Shown here: positions 1 to 8,650 of the stretch, one piece after another
Numbering within the stretch: the first letter of the stretch is position 1
Layout of the letters: each line of letters opens with the position of its first letter
NCBI GenBank assembly: GCA_900102065.1
Contig: FMVK01000008.1
Coordinates: 62,001-126,000, forward strand
Direction: 5' to 3'
Source of the DNA: Lachnospiraceae bacterium XPB1003
GTDB taxonomy: Bacteria; Bacillota; Clostridia; Lachnospirales; Lachnospiraceae
DNA: 64,000 bases
Made by a program: the position numbers and the translations under genes
The notes under the pieces: model-generated
Told to the model about the DNA's origin: nothing
What the model saw: the letters and a program-made list of their open reading frames with translations, nothing else
Database searches by the model: none

Positions 1-875
1 ACAATAAATCAGAATACGACCACGTCGTCAAAATCATCGGATCAGCAGGTATTTCCGCAGATTGCGAATATTATCAAAATGGGAAGGCCTTTCTGGAACA
101 GTTTAATTCATCCAATTATGATCTGATACTACTCGATATATATATGGAAGGTTTTAGCGGAATCGAAACTGCAGAAGAGCTGCGTCGCCTTGACAGTTCT
201 ATCCCCATAGCTTTTATTACCAGCAGCTCCGATCATGCAATGGACGGATATCGTCTGCACATCGACCGTTATCTCCAGAAACCTCTGCAGGAGGATTCAA
301 TTAAAGAAATCTGCGAGCTGGCTTCATCGCGGATCTCCGCACGTCCCGCACTGATCCTTAAGATTGACGGGAAGGATACCCGCCTTCCTTATGATTCCAT
401 CATTTATATCGAACAAAACGGACATTCCGTTTGCTTTCATACCATAACAGGATATTGTCCCAAACGTACCGGACGCCTGGAGGATCTTACCTCCCAACTT
501 CCTGATTATTTTCTACACTGTCACAAAAGCTATTTGGTCAATCTGAGACATGTCATGGCTTTGGACGGCGAACTTAACTGCTTTACCATGTGCGACGGTG
601 ATCTCGCTCATGTCAGACGAAGCAGCCTAAAAGAGGCAAAACAAATGCTTTTAAAAGATAAACGTTTTTTACAGATCAACCGAAACGTTCTTATAAATAT
701 GGATAGTATTGTCAGTTTCGAAAAAGACTATTGCGAACTGACCGGCGGCTGTCGTTTTTCTGTCAGCGCAAGAGACCGCCATGAACTAAACCGTTTACGT
801 AAAAACTATGTTTTTGAAAAACTACAGAATACTTTTGAATACTCTAAAAGCAGAAAGGAGCAGACACAGATATGA
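1..875 (+). CDS. LytTR-family response regulator (5' end outside window)
   Basis: Cytoplasmic response regulator that converts phosphorylation by a sensor kinase into transcription control. The frame is open from base 3, so the start lies left of the window. The receiver domain shows the phosphoacceptor Asp at bases 135-137 (LILLDIYMEG), the switch region FITSSSD and the conserved Lys of YLQKPL. A LytTR DNA-binding domain follows, recognisable by IIYIEQNGH, HKSYLVNL and the VRRSSL stretch. After it the protein repeats the second half of that domain (FLQINRNVLIN against FLHCHKSYLVN), which is unusual. The last codons overlap the kinase gene by four bases (ATGA), so the two are translationally coupled. 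The family includes AgrA-like regulators of peptide signalling and competence; no peptide or AgrB gene is visible here. Confidence 0.9.
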   Translation, partial: NKSEYDHVVKIIGSAGISADCEYYQNGKAFLEQFNSSNYDLILLDIYMEGFSGIETAEELRRLDSSIPIAFITSSSDHAMDGYRLHIDRYLQKPLQEDSIKEICELASSRISARPALILKIDGKDTRLPYDSIIYIEQNGHSVCFHTITGYCPKRTGRLEDLTSQLPDYFLHCHKSYLVNLRHVMALDGELNCFTMCDGDLAHVRRSSLKEAKQMLLKDKRFLQINRNVLINMDSIVSFEKDYCELTGGCRFSVSARDRHELNRLRKNYVFEKLQNTFEYSKSRKEQTQI

Positions 876-2206
876 CACCCTATAGTCTCCTGACAGCTTT
901 TGTGTGCTATCTTCCTGTGCTCCCGGCAGCGCTGCTTTGTTATGCTCCATTCAAAAACAAACTCCGCTTCCCCAAAAGGATCATCTGCGAGATGATGTTT
1001 TTACTGTTTCTCATCCTGGCTCCGACAGTGGCATTTTGTAAAACTCACCTTTTCCTGGGCTTAAATACTCCGGAATTACCTATACTCATAATTTGTTACA
1101 TCCTTTTCCACATAACTTTAGACACACACATCAGTAAATCTCTCGGAATTTATGTAGAAGTAATGGCGCTGATGGCTTTTATGACAAATATGTCCATTTT
1201 TTTTGACGCCTATCTGTACCCTGCCTCCGATCTGGCTCATTTCAGTCTTGAAGCCGCTCTTTTCCGTACAGTAGCCTGTACTTTGCTTACCGGCTTGCTG
1301 TATTATCCCTTCGCCCACTTTGGCTCATACCTGATTGATAATCTGAACCAGAGCTTAATATGGAATGCCTTTATCGTTATCAGCGGTATTTTTCTTTTCT
1401 ACAACCTCAGCAATGCCATACAGATTTATTCCACACTTCATACCAATAATGTGGCAAGAGCATACTTAACCAATCAGATCATGTTCTTCGCGCTGCTTTT
1501 GCTTCTTAACGTTCTATTTTATTTTCTTGTAAACTCTCTTTTGGAAAAATCAAGAACGGATGAAAGAAACAGAATCCTGGAAATGCAGGAAAAACACTAT
1601 CTCTCCCAGCAGAAATATCTTGAGGAAACGTCAAGAACAAGGCATGATTTCCGTCACGCCCTCCACACTCTGCAAGAGATGGCAGAAAAAGGAGAGCATG
1701 AAAGTGTATTGAACTTTCTGAACTGCTATATAGAAAAACTTCCTGAAAAGAATACGAAAGACTATTCAAACAACGCCGCAGTGAACGCTGTATTAAACCA
1801 TTATCTCCGCATTGCCGATGAATCCGGTATCACTGTCGATCAGCGCATTTTCCTGCCCGAAAATCTCTATATTGAAAGTATCGATCTTTGCTCCGTCCTG
1901 GGAAATCTTCTGGAGAACGCCATAACCGCAAACCTTGATCTGCCAAGGAAGGAGCGCTACATATCCCTTGTCATATCACCGGAACAAGGTTCCGAGCTCT
2001 ATATCGCTATATCCAATCGATTCAACGGAAAAGTCGATTACAAAGGTTCCCGCTATCTGTCGACCCATAAAGGCGGCCACGGGATAGGCCTTATCTCCGT
2101 CACTGCAACTGCCGAGCGATATAACGGCTCCGCCGACTTCTACCATCGCGGCCATCTGTTTCACTCCAATGTCATGATGGTGAACCGAAAACAATCCGCA
2201 AGCTAA
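872..2206 (+). CDS. GHKL sensor histidine kinase, AgrC-like
   Basis: Membrane sensor kinase, partner of the LytTR regulator that overlaps its start by four bases. Roughly the first 225 of 444 residues are hydrophobic and probably form about six membrane helices, as in AgrC-type receptors. The cytoplasmic part has the H-box-like TRHDFRHAL with the candidate phosphorylated His, the N-box GNLLENAITA and the G-box GGHGIGL, all typical of the GHKL ATPase class (HATPase_c_5). Family knowledge says such kinases sense peptides or membrane stress; the ligand cannot be read from sequence. The gene ends five bases before the convergent lipoprotein gene, and no clear terminator lies between them. Confidence 0.9.
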   Translation: MTPYSLLTAFVCYLPVLPAALLCYAPFKNKLRFPKRIICEMMFLLFLILAPTVAFCKTHLFLGLNTPELPILIICYILFHITLDTHISKSLGIYVEVMALMAFMTNMSIFFDAYLYPASDLAHFSLEAALFRTVACTLLTGLLYYPFAHFGSYLIDNLNQSLIWNAFIVISGIFLFYNLSNAIQIYSTLHTNNVARAYLTNQIMFFALLLLLNVLFYFLVNSLLEKSRTDERNRILEMQEKHYLSQQKYLEETSRTRHDFRHALHTLQEMAEKGEHESVLNFLNCYIEKLPEKNTKDYSNNAAVNAVLNHYLRIADESGITVDQRIFLPENLYIESIDLCSVLGNLLENAITANLDLPRKERYISLVISPEQGSELYIAISNRFNGKVDYKGSRYLSTHKGGHGIGLISVTATAERYNGSADFYHRGHLFHSNVMMVNRKQSAS

Positions 2207-2211
2207 CGCCT

Positions 2212-3342
2212 TTATCTGAACTCAATCTGGGGATACTTTGCAGAAAGCTCCTCCTTCATATCCGACATCCTGACATAGACAACTTCTACACCGTCAAGCC
2301 CGTCTATTATCTCTTCAACTTCTTCAATGGGTCTTCCGAACAGATCAAGTATCTTTATATCCTTATATCCTTTCAGTTCGTCTGCAGTCGCATCCTTGTA
2401 TTTCACACCGTAAAATCCACCCAGAGATTCCTTCGTGTTTGTATCCCAGTTTGAGATATATCCTGCATCGGTTCCGTCTTCGGTATAAAATGAGATCGTG
2501 AGCCTGAGATTCAGAAATGCATCATCCGGATCAGACTCATAATACTCATTTACAGACTGCCTTATCGCATCCATAAGCTCAGCTTCGGAAGCATATGCAA
2601 CACAGGAACCCTCATTAGAGATTTCCATATTCCATTCAACGCTCGCTGTATGGACTCCGTCGGTGACAGTGTTCATTTCTCCGAATTCTACGAACCCTGT
2701 AAAATCATTCATCAGATACTCTTCCAGCTGTTCTACGTTTGTCTGCCTAAGATCGATCTCACTCTGATATTCGACGTACGAAGAATACTGTATCTTTTCC
2801 GCCTGTGATAAAGCATCCCAAAATGAAGTATCATTGAGCTCGTATCTGTAGGAACTGTCATAATCGTCTGTCATATCATCTATACCGTTTACGATCAGGA
2901 AACTGATATGATCATAGATATTTTCATCATCATAATTCCCAAAATACGCTACGATATTCCTTACACCGGTCTCGAAATGAGGTGTCATGATCCATACCTG
3001 AGTCCTCTGCCCCTGAAATTCCGGTGTTTTCAGTGCATCATTGAAGGCGCTATAAAGAGCAGCCACTTCTTTACCGACCTCGCCCTTGGTATCCTCTATC
3101 ATGAAAGAATATGTAATGCTCTTCCCAGATCTGTCTTCCTTCTCGGATACCCCGTCAAATCTAAGTATCTCCGGGTTCAACGAAGCCTCTATATCTTTGA
3201 TGGCATCTCCTGCTTCGATCACTTCTTCTTTTTTTATCGGATCCGCACCATTTCCTTTTGTACAGCCCGGCAAAATAAAGATTGATAATGCTGTCAATAA
3301 TGCGATGCGTCCGTATTTTCTCTTTCCGTTAACTGATTTCAT
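2212..3342 (-). CDS. Lipoprotein of unknown function
   Basis: Predicted surface lipoprotein of 376 residues. The N-terminus has basic residues, a hydrophobic core and the lipobox LPGC with the acylated Cys at residue 27. The rest is acidic and soluble; I recognise no family. A good ribosome site (GGAGG) precedes the ATG. It faces the kinase gene tail-to-tail with a five-base gap and is followed upstream by another minus-strand gene, so it may be transcribed alone. The sequence alternates short beta-like stretches and helical segments (VEQLEEYLMNDF), suggesting a repeated small alpha/beta fold, but this is only an impression. Function unknown. Confidence 0.75.
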   Translation of the reverse strand: MKSVNGKRKYGRIALLTALSIFILPGCTKGNGADPIKKEEVIEAGDAIKDIEASLNPEILRFDGVSEKEDRSGKSITYSFMIEDTKGEVGKEVAALYSAFNDALKTPEFQGQRTQVWIMTPHFETGVRNIVAYFGNYDDENIYDHISFLIVNGIDDMTDDYDSSYRYELNDTSFWDALSQAEKIQYSSYVEYQSEIDLRQTNVEQLEEYLMNDFTGFVEFGEMNTVTDGVHTASVEWNMEISNEGSCVAYASEAELMDAIRQSVNEYYESDPDDAFLNLRLTISFYTEDGTDAGYISNWDTNTKESLGGFYGVKYKDATADELKGYKDIKILDLFGRPIEEVEEIIDGLDGVEVVYVRMSDMKEELSAKYPQIEFR

Positions 3343-3475
3343 AATGATTCCTCCCTAAGCTATCCCAAACAATATGATCTGTTTCAATCTTCGGGTCGAT
3401 TTACGGTGACCCGGTTCATATCGTTTTCATCATATTAAATATACGTTTATGTCCGACATGATTTATGGCAGAGAA

Positions 3476-3982
3476 TTATATGAAACGCATCTCCCAGATC
3501 AGGCAAAATATGAACAGCGCTGTGGTCGCTGCAGCAGTATACTTTGCTGTTTTTTCGCTGTAAAGCTTCCTTACCGCAGGAACTGCTATCTTCATAAAGA
3601 GCAGCGCCATCAGGCCGAATATACAACTGCTAATGGCAGACACTCTGCCCTGATAGTTAAGGGGCCATTCAATATATGACCACAATTCCAGATTAAATCT
3701 GTATTCAAGTATCAGAGAAGCCACCAATTCCACTATTGTGGAAATAAGCGTGCTTCCTGCAAATATGATCAGTGGATTTTTCACCTTTCGAAATATGGGA
3801 TACAGAGTCAACATCCCAAAGCCGTAGATAGGACACACAGGCAGATGCAGAACGCCTCTGTCGAAATAGAATCCGAATATCACATACACGCAACCGATCT
3901 CATAAGCCCATCCTATAAATGCCGCAAGGATGAACAACAGAAAGAATCTTGTCAAAAAGAACCAGGCATTCTTTTTCATCAT
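3476..3982 (-). CDS. Small membrane protein, putative ABC-transporter type IV (CmpB-like) family
   Basis: Integral membrane protein of 168 residues with about four hydrophobic segments. The stretch RGVLHLPVCPIYGFGML and the early FIGWAYEIGCVYV match the signature of the PF06541 family (putative ABC-transporter type IV), where NRGFLYGPICPIYGFG is typical. Biochemical function of this family is not established, in spite of its name. The ATG has an AAGGAGGGG ribosome site a few bases upstream; a second ATG directly follows, so the start is uncertain by one codon. It stands alone between two lipoprotein genes. Confidence 0.75.
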   Translation of the reverse strand: MMKKNAWFFLTRFFLLFILAAFIGWAYEIGCVYVIFGFYFDRGVLHLPVCPIYGFGMLTLYPIFRKVKNPLIIFAGSTLISTIVELVASLILEYRFNLELWSYIEWPLNYQGRVSAISSCIFGLMALLFMKIAVPAVRKLYSEKTAKYTAAATTALFIFCLIWEMRFI

Positions 3983-4145
3983 TTCTCCCCTCCTTGTCCC
4001 TCAAATAAGATATATTATAACCAATCCGTACCAAATTTTCTTTTTTACCTTCTATACCCATAAAAGCGCCTGTCCGGATCCGTATATTATATAGTTGAGG
4101 GGTACATATACATTGGTCGGAATATGATTCATCTTGGAGGTGGAT

Positions 4146-4874
4146 ATGAAAAAATCTGTTATCGCATGTTTATTATTGGCAGTTACAGTATTGAGCGCAG
4201 GCTGCGGATCACAAAAGAAAGCTGACCCGATCGAATCGACTCATGATGAAACCGATATAGAGGATGAAACTGTCGAAATCAGTTCAGACGACGGAACTTC
4301 CGATGAAGAGACTTCCAGCAGTAATGTCAATCACGGTTATTCCATAACGGTTCGCACCGAGCCCGATCCCAAAGAAATACTTCGTTCGGACGAAGTGTTA
4401 CATGGTGAATTTGAAGCAAGTGATTTTCTTTTAGACAATATCAATTATCCCGAAAATGAACCTTATTCATTTTCAGCGACTGCTTCCTCCGTTAACGATC
4501 CGGGCGCATATCTTTGGTATGACTTCACTGTATTTTATAACAACATTCCTATTGAAGGTTCTGAATTCACGGTTATCACCTTTAATGACGGAACCATAAT
4601 AGAGGGTGATGAAGGCTTATTTCGTGCAATTCCTGCCGATCTGTCCAGTATAAAGACTCCCGATGAGATCCTTGAGGTCTATGCTAAGCAAAATAATGAT
4701 GACAGAGATTATAAATATCAGAACGCTCACTATTACTACAAACGACGCAGCGGCGAATGTCCTTATGTGTATGTTTACCGCTATGACTGCGGAAAAGTAC
4801 TTGAAAATATAACTTTAACGCTTAATGCCGAAACCGGTGAGCTTTTAGGCTACAGGCCCGATGCGATAGATTAA
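4146..4874 (+). CDS. Lipoprotein of unknown function
   Basis: Predicted lipoprotein of 242 residues: MKKSV start, hydrophobic core and lipobox SAGC with the Cys at residue 20. An acidic, Ser/Thr-rich linker (about residues 25-60) separates the anchor from a globular part that ends with LNAETGELLGYRPD, a pattern like the end of PepSY-type or related small extracellular domains; that resemblance is weak. I chose the ATG at 4146 because GGAGG sits at 4136-4140; the longer frame from a TTG at 4134 would put its start on top of this ribosome site. A strong terminator follows. Function unknown. Confidence 0.75.
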   Translation: MKKSVIACLLLAVTVLSAGCGSQKKADPIESTHDETDIEDETVEISSDDGTSDEETSSSNVNHGYSITVRTEPDPKEILRSDEVLHGEFEASDFLLDNINYPENEPYSFSATASSVNDPGAYLWYDFTVFYNNIPIEGSEFTVITFNDGTIIEGDEGLFRAIPADLSSIKTPDEILEVYAKQNNDDRDYKYQNAHYYYKRRSGECPYVYVYRYDCGKVLENITLTLNAETGELLGYRPDAID

Positions 4875-4897
4875 ACCCGCAAGCAAAAAAATAACAG

Positions 4898-4932
4898 AAA
4901 AAAGCCCTTGATAATGATCAAGGGCTTTTTTC
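4898..4932. terminator. Bidirectional rho-independent terminator
   Basis: Perfect 9-bp stem GCCCTTGAT/ATCAAGGGC (4904-4912 and 4917-4925) with an A-tract on the left and six T on the right, so it works on both strands. It ends the lipoprotein gene. If the adjacent 18-bp repeat marks an insertion, this was also the original terminator of tRNA-Gln. Confidence 0.85.
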
Positions 4933-4943
4933 GCAGCGCTACA
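4926..4943. repeat. Direct repeat, distal att-like copy
   Basis: The 18 bases TTTTTTCGCAGCGCTACA are identical to 8643-8660. The copy at 8643 overlaps the 3' end of tRNA-Gln; this one is a short isolated tRNA 3' fragment plus flank. Such a duplication is the usual footprint of site-specific integration at a tRNA 3' end. Confidence 0.7.
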
Positions 4944-5025
4944 CGTAATCCGCTTACTGTATTTTTTCCTAAAACAACTAACAATCCATCTCTCAGCATA
5001 TTTTTTTCGACAATATCAGTTTAAA

Positions 5026-7386
5026 CTATTCATCATAATAACTCCAAATATACCCATAAGCAGATTTTTGTCGTTTTTTACAACAAGCGCTAATGTTCAT
5101 AACTTTGCCGTTACACCATCGTGCAGCTTCAGTTAAAGAGTTAAATACCATTCCATTTGAAAGATTGATTACTTTTCCAGAATATTTTTTTCGCGAAGTT
5201 TGAGGTTTATCAAAATATTTCCATCGATATCCCCATGCTGTTTTTTGTTCACCACGACAACACGCACTAATATCACCAAATCGTCCCTTTACAGATTCAG
5301 CTGCCTTATTTACACTCTCGAACACTTCACCAGTATCAAGATTAACGACTTTTGTTGATTTGCTTTGACGTACGATTTCTTTAGTACATTTAGGACACCC
5401 CTGTGCTTGAGAACCTGTTCTTGTGGAAACTCTACACTGCCATTCTTCTCCACAATTCTTACATTTCCACCATATTATTTTTGAAGAAAAGCATTTGACG
5501 CTATATGGTGTCAATGCTTCATTTTTTTCATAATTCCATTCTTCGGCAATATCTGGCCTCAAAAAAGCTAAACTATTATTTTTATGCTTAATAATATATT
5601 GAGATAAAATACTGGCACGATCTCTGGATAAATTTACATCGATGCCATCAGCCCCCATCAAAAATAATAGTTTTTTTATAGCATTCTCAAGAGAGAGTTC
5701 ATTTCCTTCAGTAAAATTAATTATTGTTGCATACTTAGTTTTTTTTAATGATTTGTCTCTGATTCTAAATAGATTAATATTGTTTTTAAAGCAGTAATCA
5801 TCTTTTTTATTATCCTTGTATATAGATTCTTTATTGCTGTGCCAATACTTTCCATCAAATTCAATTGCTATATTCAAACTAGGGACTTTAATATCAAATT
5901 CAAACCCTAGACTTCTGTCAGAATTGATAGCGTCAGGAAACTTATCTTTCAAATAAAAATAAATTGCTTGCTCCGGGAATGAGGTTTTCCCCTCTTTTGC
6001 ACATACGGGACAACTCGATTTTTGTGCACCTGTTCTTCTATTTACGGGCATTTTGTATGAATGGCCAAGTTTACATTTCCACCAATACGAATTATCTGAA
6101 TGGGCAAATATTATATTTGGAGCCTTTTTATTTTTTTTGAAATCCCATTCAGCAGATATAACTGGATACAATGTTTGCAAATCGTTAAATCCACTTAAAA
6201 CTTCTTTTCCCGCACAATATGGACAACCACAACCATTAACGTGATTCAACACGCTTTGCTTATAGTTATGTCCACATTTTCCCTTCCAAAAAACTTTCTT
6301 TTCTGAGCCAAATGATATTTTATCAGGTGTTATTTCATTTTTTTCATAATCCCATTCACACATTAGTTCAGGATGCGTTGATTCTAAATCGTTAAATCCA
6401 GGCATAATAGCTTGTGGACTAACAGATAAATACGGACATCCAGCATTTGAGTTAGCTCGGTTATTAATTACTGCCTGCCATTCAAAGTCAAAATGTTTTC
6501 CAGTTCTTGGATCATCGTATGGATAAAGCCACCATACCTTTTTATTCGACCCAGCGCTAACATCCTGCGGACGTAACGAACCATTTTTTGTTGGATGCCA
6601 CTCTTTTGCTAATTTCGGATTTGTGGTTGCTAAATCATTAAACCCTTTCCAAATCGCATGACCCGAACTAGCTAAATAAGGGCAACCCGCATTTCCGTTT
6701 GCTCGGTTATTTATTTCAGCCTGCCACTCAAAATCAAAGTGTTTTCCGGTTCTCAAGTCATCATAGGGATAAAGCCACCATACCTTTTTCCTAGATCCCG
6801 ATCTAACATCCTCCGGACGCAATGGGGAGTTTTTTGTTGGATGCCATTCCTTTGCTAATTCTGGATTTGTGGTTGCTAAATCATTAAACCCTCTCCAAAC
6901 TGCATAACTTGAACTAACCAAATATGGACAACTAGGGTGTCGAACTCTATCCCTTATTATTGCCTCCCATTCGAAATCAAAATGTTTTCCCGTAACCGGA
7001 TCATCATACGGATACTTCCACCATACTTTTTTTCTACTTCCCGAAGTGACATCTTTCGGCAACAATATTCCATTTTTACTTGGATGCCATTGGTTAGCTA
7101 ATTCTGGATATAAGGTTTCTAAATCGTTAAAACCTCTCCAAAGCGTATGACACGTCTTTTGAATATAAGGGCAACCTGTTCCCTGTACTCTTTTGCGCAC
7201 AGTTGCTTGCCATTCAAACTCATAATGTTTTCCGGTTCTCGGGTCATCGTATGGAAATAGCCACCATATTTTTATATTACTACTTGGAGTCACATCACTA
7301 GGCTTCAAATTACCATTCTTTGTAGGATGCCATTCTTTAGCTAATTCAGGATATTTGTCTTTTAGAGTTTTTGATTCATTATCCAT
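5026..7386 (-). CDS. Multi-zinc-ribbon nuclease with PD-(D/E)XK/Vsr-like core and two NUMOD1 modules
   Basis: Probable DNA-binding nuclease of the free-standing homing-endonuclease kind, 786 residues. Numbering from the longer frame: six tandem units of 65-82 residues (about 12-93, 94-174, 175-256, 257-338, 339-407, 408-474), each running from PELAKEWHPTKNG to GCPY and GFNDL, match the 'probable zinc-ribbon' family (DUF4379). Units 5 and 6 keep CGH and CPYC/CPVC; units 1-4 have replaced the first ligands by YPYDDPRTGKHFDFEW and end in GCPYL or GCPYI. Residues 475-555 resemble a Vsr/DUF559-type PD-(D/E)XK fold (FEFDIKVP, IAIEFDGKYWH). A seventh zinc ribbon (CKNC, CPKC) follows near 647-672, then two NUMOD1 DNA-binding modules (VVNLDTGEVFES, VINLSNGMVFNS). 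I place the start at ATG 7386 behind GGCGGA. AT-rich codon use sets it apart from neighbours. Activity and target are unknown. Confidence 0.75.
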   Translation of the reverse strand: MDNESKTLKDKYPELAKEWHPTKNGNLKPSDVTPSSNIKIWWLFPYDDPRTGKHYEFEWQATVRKRVQGTGCPYIQKTCHTLWRGFNDLETLYPELANQWHPSKNGILLPKDVTSGSRKKVWWKYPYDDPVTGKHFDFEWEAIIRDRVRHPSCPYLVSSSYAVWRGFNDLATTNPELAKEWHPTKNSPLRPEDVRSGSRKKVWWLYPYDDLRTGKHFDFEWQAEINNRANGNAGCPYLASSGHAIWKGFNDLATTNPKLAKEWHPTKNGSLRPQDVSAGSNKKVWWLYPYDDPRTGKHFDFEWQAVINNRANSNAGCPYLSVSPQAIMPGFNDLESTHPELMCEWDYEKNEITPDKISFGSEKKVFWKGKCGHNYKQSVLNHVNGCGCPYCAGKEVLSGFNDLQTLYPVISAEWDFKKNKKAPNIIFAHSDNSYWWKCKLGHSYKMPVNRRTGAQKSSCPVCAKEGKTSFPEQAIYFYLKDKFPDAINSDRSLGFEFDIKVPSLNIAIEFDGKYWHSNKESIYKDNKKDDYCFKNNINLFRIRDKSLKKTKYATIINFTEGNELSLENAIKKLLFLMGADGIDVNLSRDRASILSQYIIKHKNNSLAFLRPDIAEEWNYEKNEALTPYSVKCFSSKIIWWKCKNCGEEWQCRVSTRTGSQAQGCPKCTKEIVRQSKSTKVVNLDTGEVFESVNKAAESVKGRFGDISACCRGEQKTAWGYRWKYFDKPQTSRKKYSGKVINLSNGMVFNSLTEAARWCNGKVMNISACCKKRQKSAYGYIWSYYDE

Positions 7387-7562
7387 ATTTCCGCCATACA
7401 AATTTCATCTTAAAGACTTCGTTTTAGAGGCTTTAGTTTTATTATCTATAACACGCAATTAACTTTACCGTTATTACAAGTCTAAAAATAGTTATTGTCG
7501 AATCAATTGTTAAAGACAAAATCAGACGACGTATCTCCCATATTGTCATGTTTATGCTGTTT

Positions 7563-7910
7563 TCATTCGTCCCAATAATCTTCGGTTTCCTTGGATTTAG
7601 TCTTTATTCCGAACAGATCCATCATAAAATCTTCACGCTCGTTATAGATATTAACGATATAAATGCATTTCGACTCTATCCTATAAAATACGTAATTTTT
7701 TTCAACAAATATACACAAGCAGTCAGTATCAACACCATACATATCACGAACAGAAATACCTGTCTGCTCAAACTCACGAAGCATCCTAACACGGTTGCCT
7801 ATCTTCGCGATCACCTTTTTTCTGATATCGGATCCGAATTGGAAATCTAGATATTTTTTTAGTTCCCTCATTTTTTCAGTGTAATCGGGAGAATATTTTA
7901 GTCGCTTCAA
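7563..7910 (-). CDS. RelE/ParE-family toxin
   Basis: Likely toxin of a type II toxin-antitoxin pair, 115 residues. The N-terminus KYSPDYTEKMRELKKYLDFQFG and the later YVFYRIESKCIYIVNIYNERED follow the RelE/ParE pattern (helical start, then a beta sheet ending with an Arg/Glu-bearing strand). RelE members cleave mRNA on the ribosome, ParE members poison gyrase; the sequence does not decide between them. The start overlaps the antitoxin stop by four bases, the normal order antitoxin-toxin. It lies inside the AT-rich island and probably helps keep it in the genome. Confidence 0.75.
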   Translation of the reverse strand: MKRLKYSPDYTEKMRELKKYLDFQFGSDIRKKVIAKIGNRVRMLREFEQTGISVRDMYGVDTDCLCIFVEKNYVFYRIESKCIYIVNIYNEREDFMMDLFGIKTKSKETEDYWDE

Positions 7911-8167
7911 TCTATAATCTCCATCTCTCTATCAAAGTCATCAGCATCTATCCAACCTTCACGGTTAGCACGGTCCTCTGCTCTCTTAAGATCTACAGAG
8001 AGAGCCCTTGCAGCTCTAATCCTGTCAAGTTCATCCGCCTCCTCGACGGTCATAATCGTATACGCGCCATGACCGTTTCTGGTAAGATAGACACGATTTT
8101 TATTATCAACTTCCTTAAGAACATCCGTATAATTTCTCAAGTCTGAAATAGGCATAATACTTGGCAT
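7907..8167 (-). CDS. Phd/YefM-family antitoxin
   Basis: Antitoxin and probable operon repressor, 86 residues. MPISDLRNYTDVLKEV and VYLTRNGHGAYTIM are the two hallmarks of the Phd/YefM fold, which dimerises, binds operator DNA with its N-terminal half and wraps the toxin with its acidic C-terminal tail (EGWIDADDFDREMEIID). I start at the ATG at 8167, ten bases after AGGAGG; an ATG one base from that site is too close and the still longer frame lacks a ribosome site. Coupled by ATGA to the toxin gene. A 6-bp inverted repeat ACACTT/AAGTGT (8204-8209 and 8239-8244) in the promoter region could be an operator. Confidence 0.8.
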   Translation of the reverse strand: MPSIMPISDLRNYTDVLKEVDNKNRVYLTRNGHGAYTIMTVEEADELDRIRAARALSVDLKRAEDRANREGWIDADDFDREMEIID

Positions 8168-8346
8168 AAGATTCATTCCTCCTGTCCCAATGCAATGTTC
8201 ACTACACTTATATAATATGTTATAGTAATCAATACCACAAGTGTATTCGCGTGTTAATTTACATGCTATCGCAATTCTGTTTATCATGAAATCAAAAGAA
8301 CTTCAAAATCCTCACAAAGATAAGGTTTAGGAATTCTATCTTTCTT

Positions 8347-8502
8347 TCATTTTATACTTCTTATCGAGGTACTTTTAGCATCTTCAAGTGTTATTTCGCC
8401 TCTTTTTTCTTTTTCAATATATTCTTTAAAATCTTCTGTAGGTTCGAGACCATCGACTTTTATTATTCCTAAAACATAATCCCAAGCATCAGCATTTGTC
8501 AT
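8347..8502 (-). CDS. VbhA-like antitoxin (orphan)
   Basis: Small protein of 51 residues, started at the ATG at 8502 that follows GGAGGT by seven bases. The pattern DGLEPTEDFKEYIEKEKRGEITLEDAK matches the antitoxin VbhA/YhfG-like helix family, whose members block the ATP site of Fic AMP-transferase toxins. No Fic gene (HPFxxGNGR motif) is next to it: upstream is the tRNA and downstream the Phd/RelE pair. It may be a leftover of a decayed toxin pair, or it may act on a Fic protein elsewhere. Family call is from pattern memory only. Confidence 0.6.
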   Translation of the reverse strand: MTNADAWDYVLGIIKVDGLEPTEDFKEYIEKEKRGEITLEDAKSTSIRSIK

Positions 8503-8611
8503 AAGCTTCACCTCCATTCCCATTTTCAATAATATAATGATATCCCCAATATACGTGATTATCAATTTATCGTGCCATTAACACTAGTACGCTTTTCTTA
8601 CCATCAGGCAT

Positions 8612-8650
8612 AAAAAAACCTTCCGGATTAACTTCCGAAAGGTTTTTTCG
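8612..8650 (-). terminator. Terminator of tRNA-Gln
   Basis: On the minus strand an 11-bp stem AACCTTTCGGA/TCCGGAAGGTT with one G-U pair and a short loop is followed by seven T. It begins directly behind the tRNA. It differs in sequence from the terminator at 4898-4932, as expected if it came with the island. Confidence 0.8.

Noticed and set aside
4934-5025. Further tRNA-derived sequence beyond the left 18-bp repeat
   Set aside because: Similarity to tRNA-Gln stops after the repeat; no longer tRNA fragment is present.
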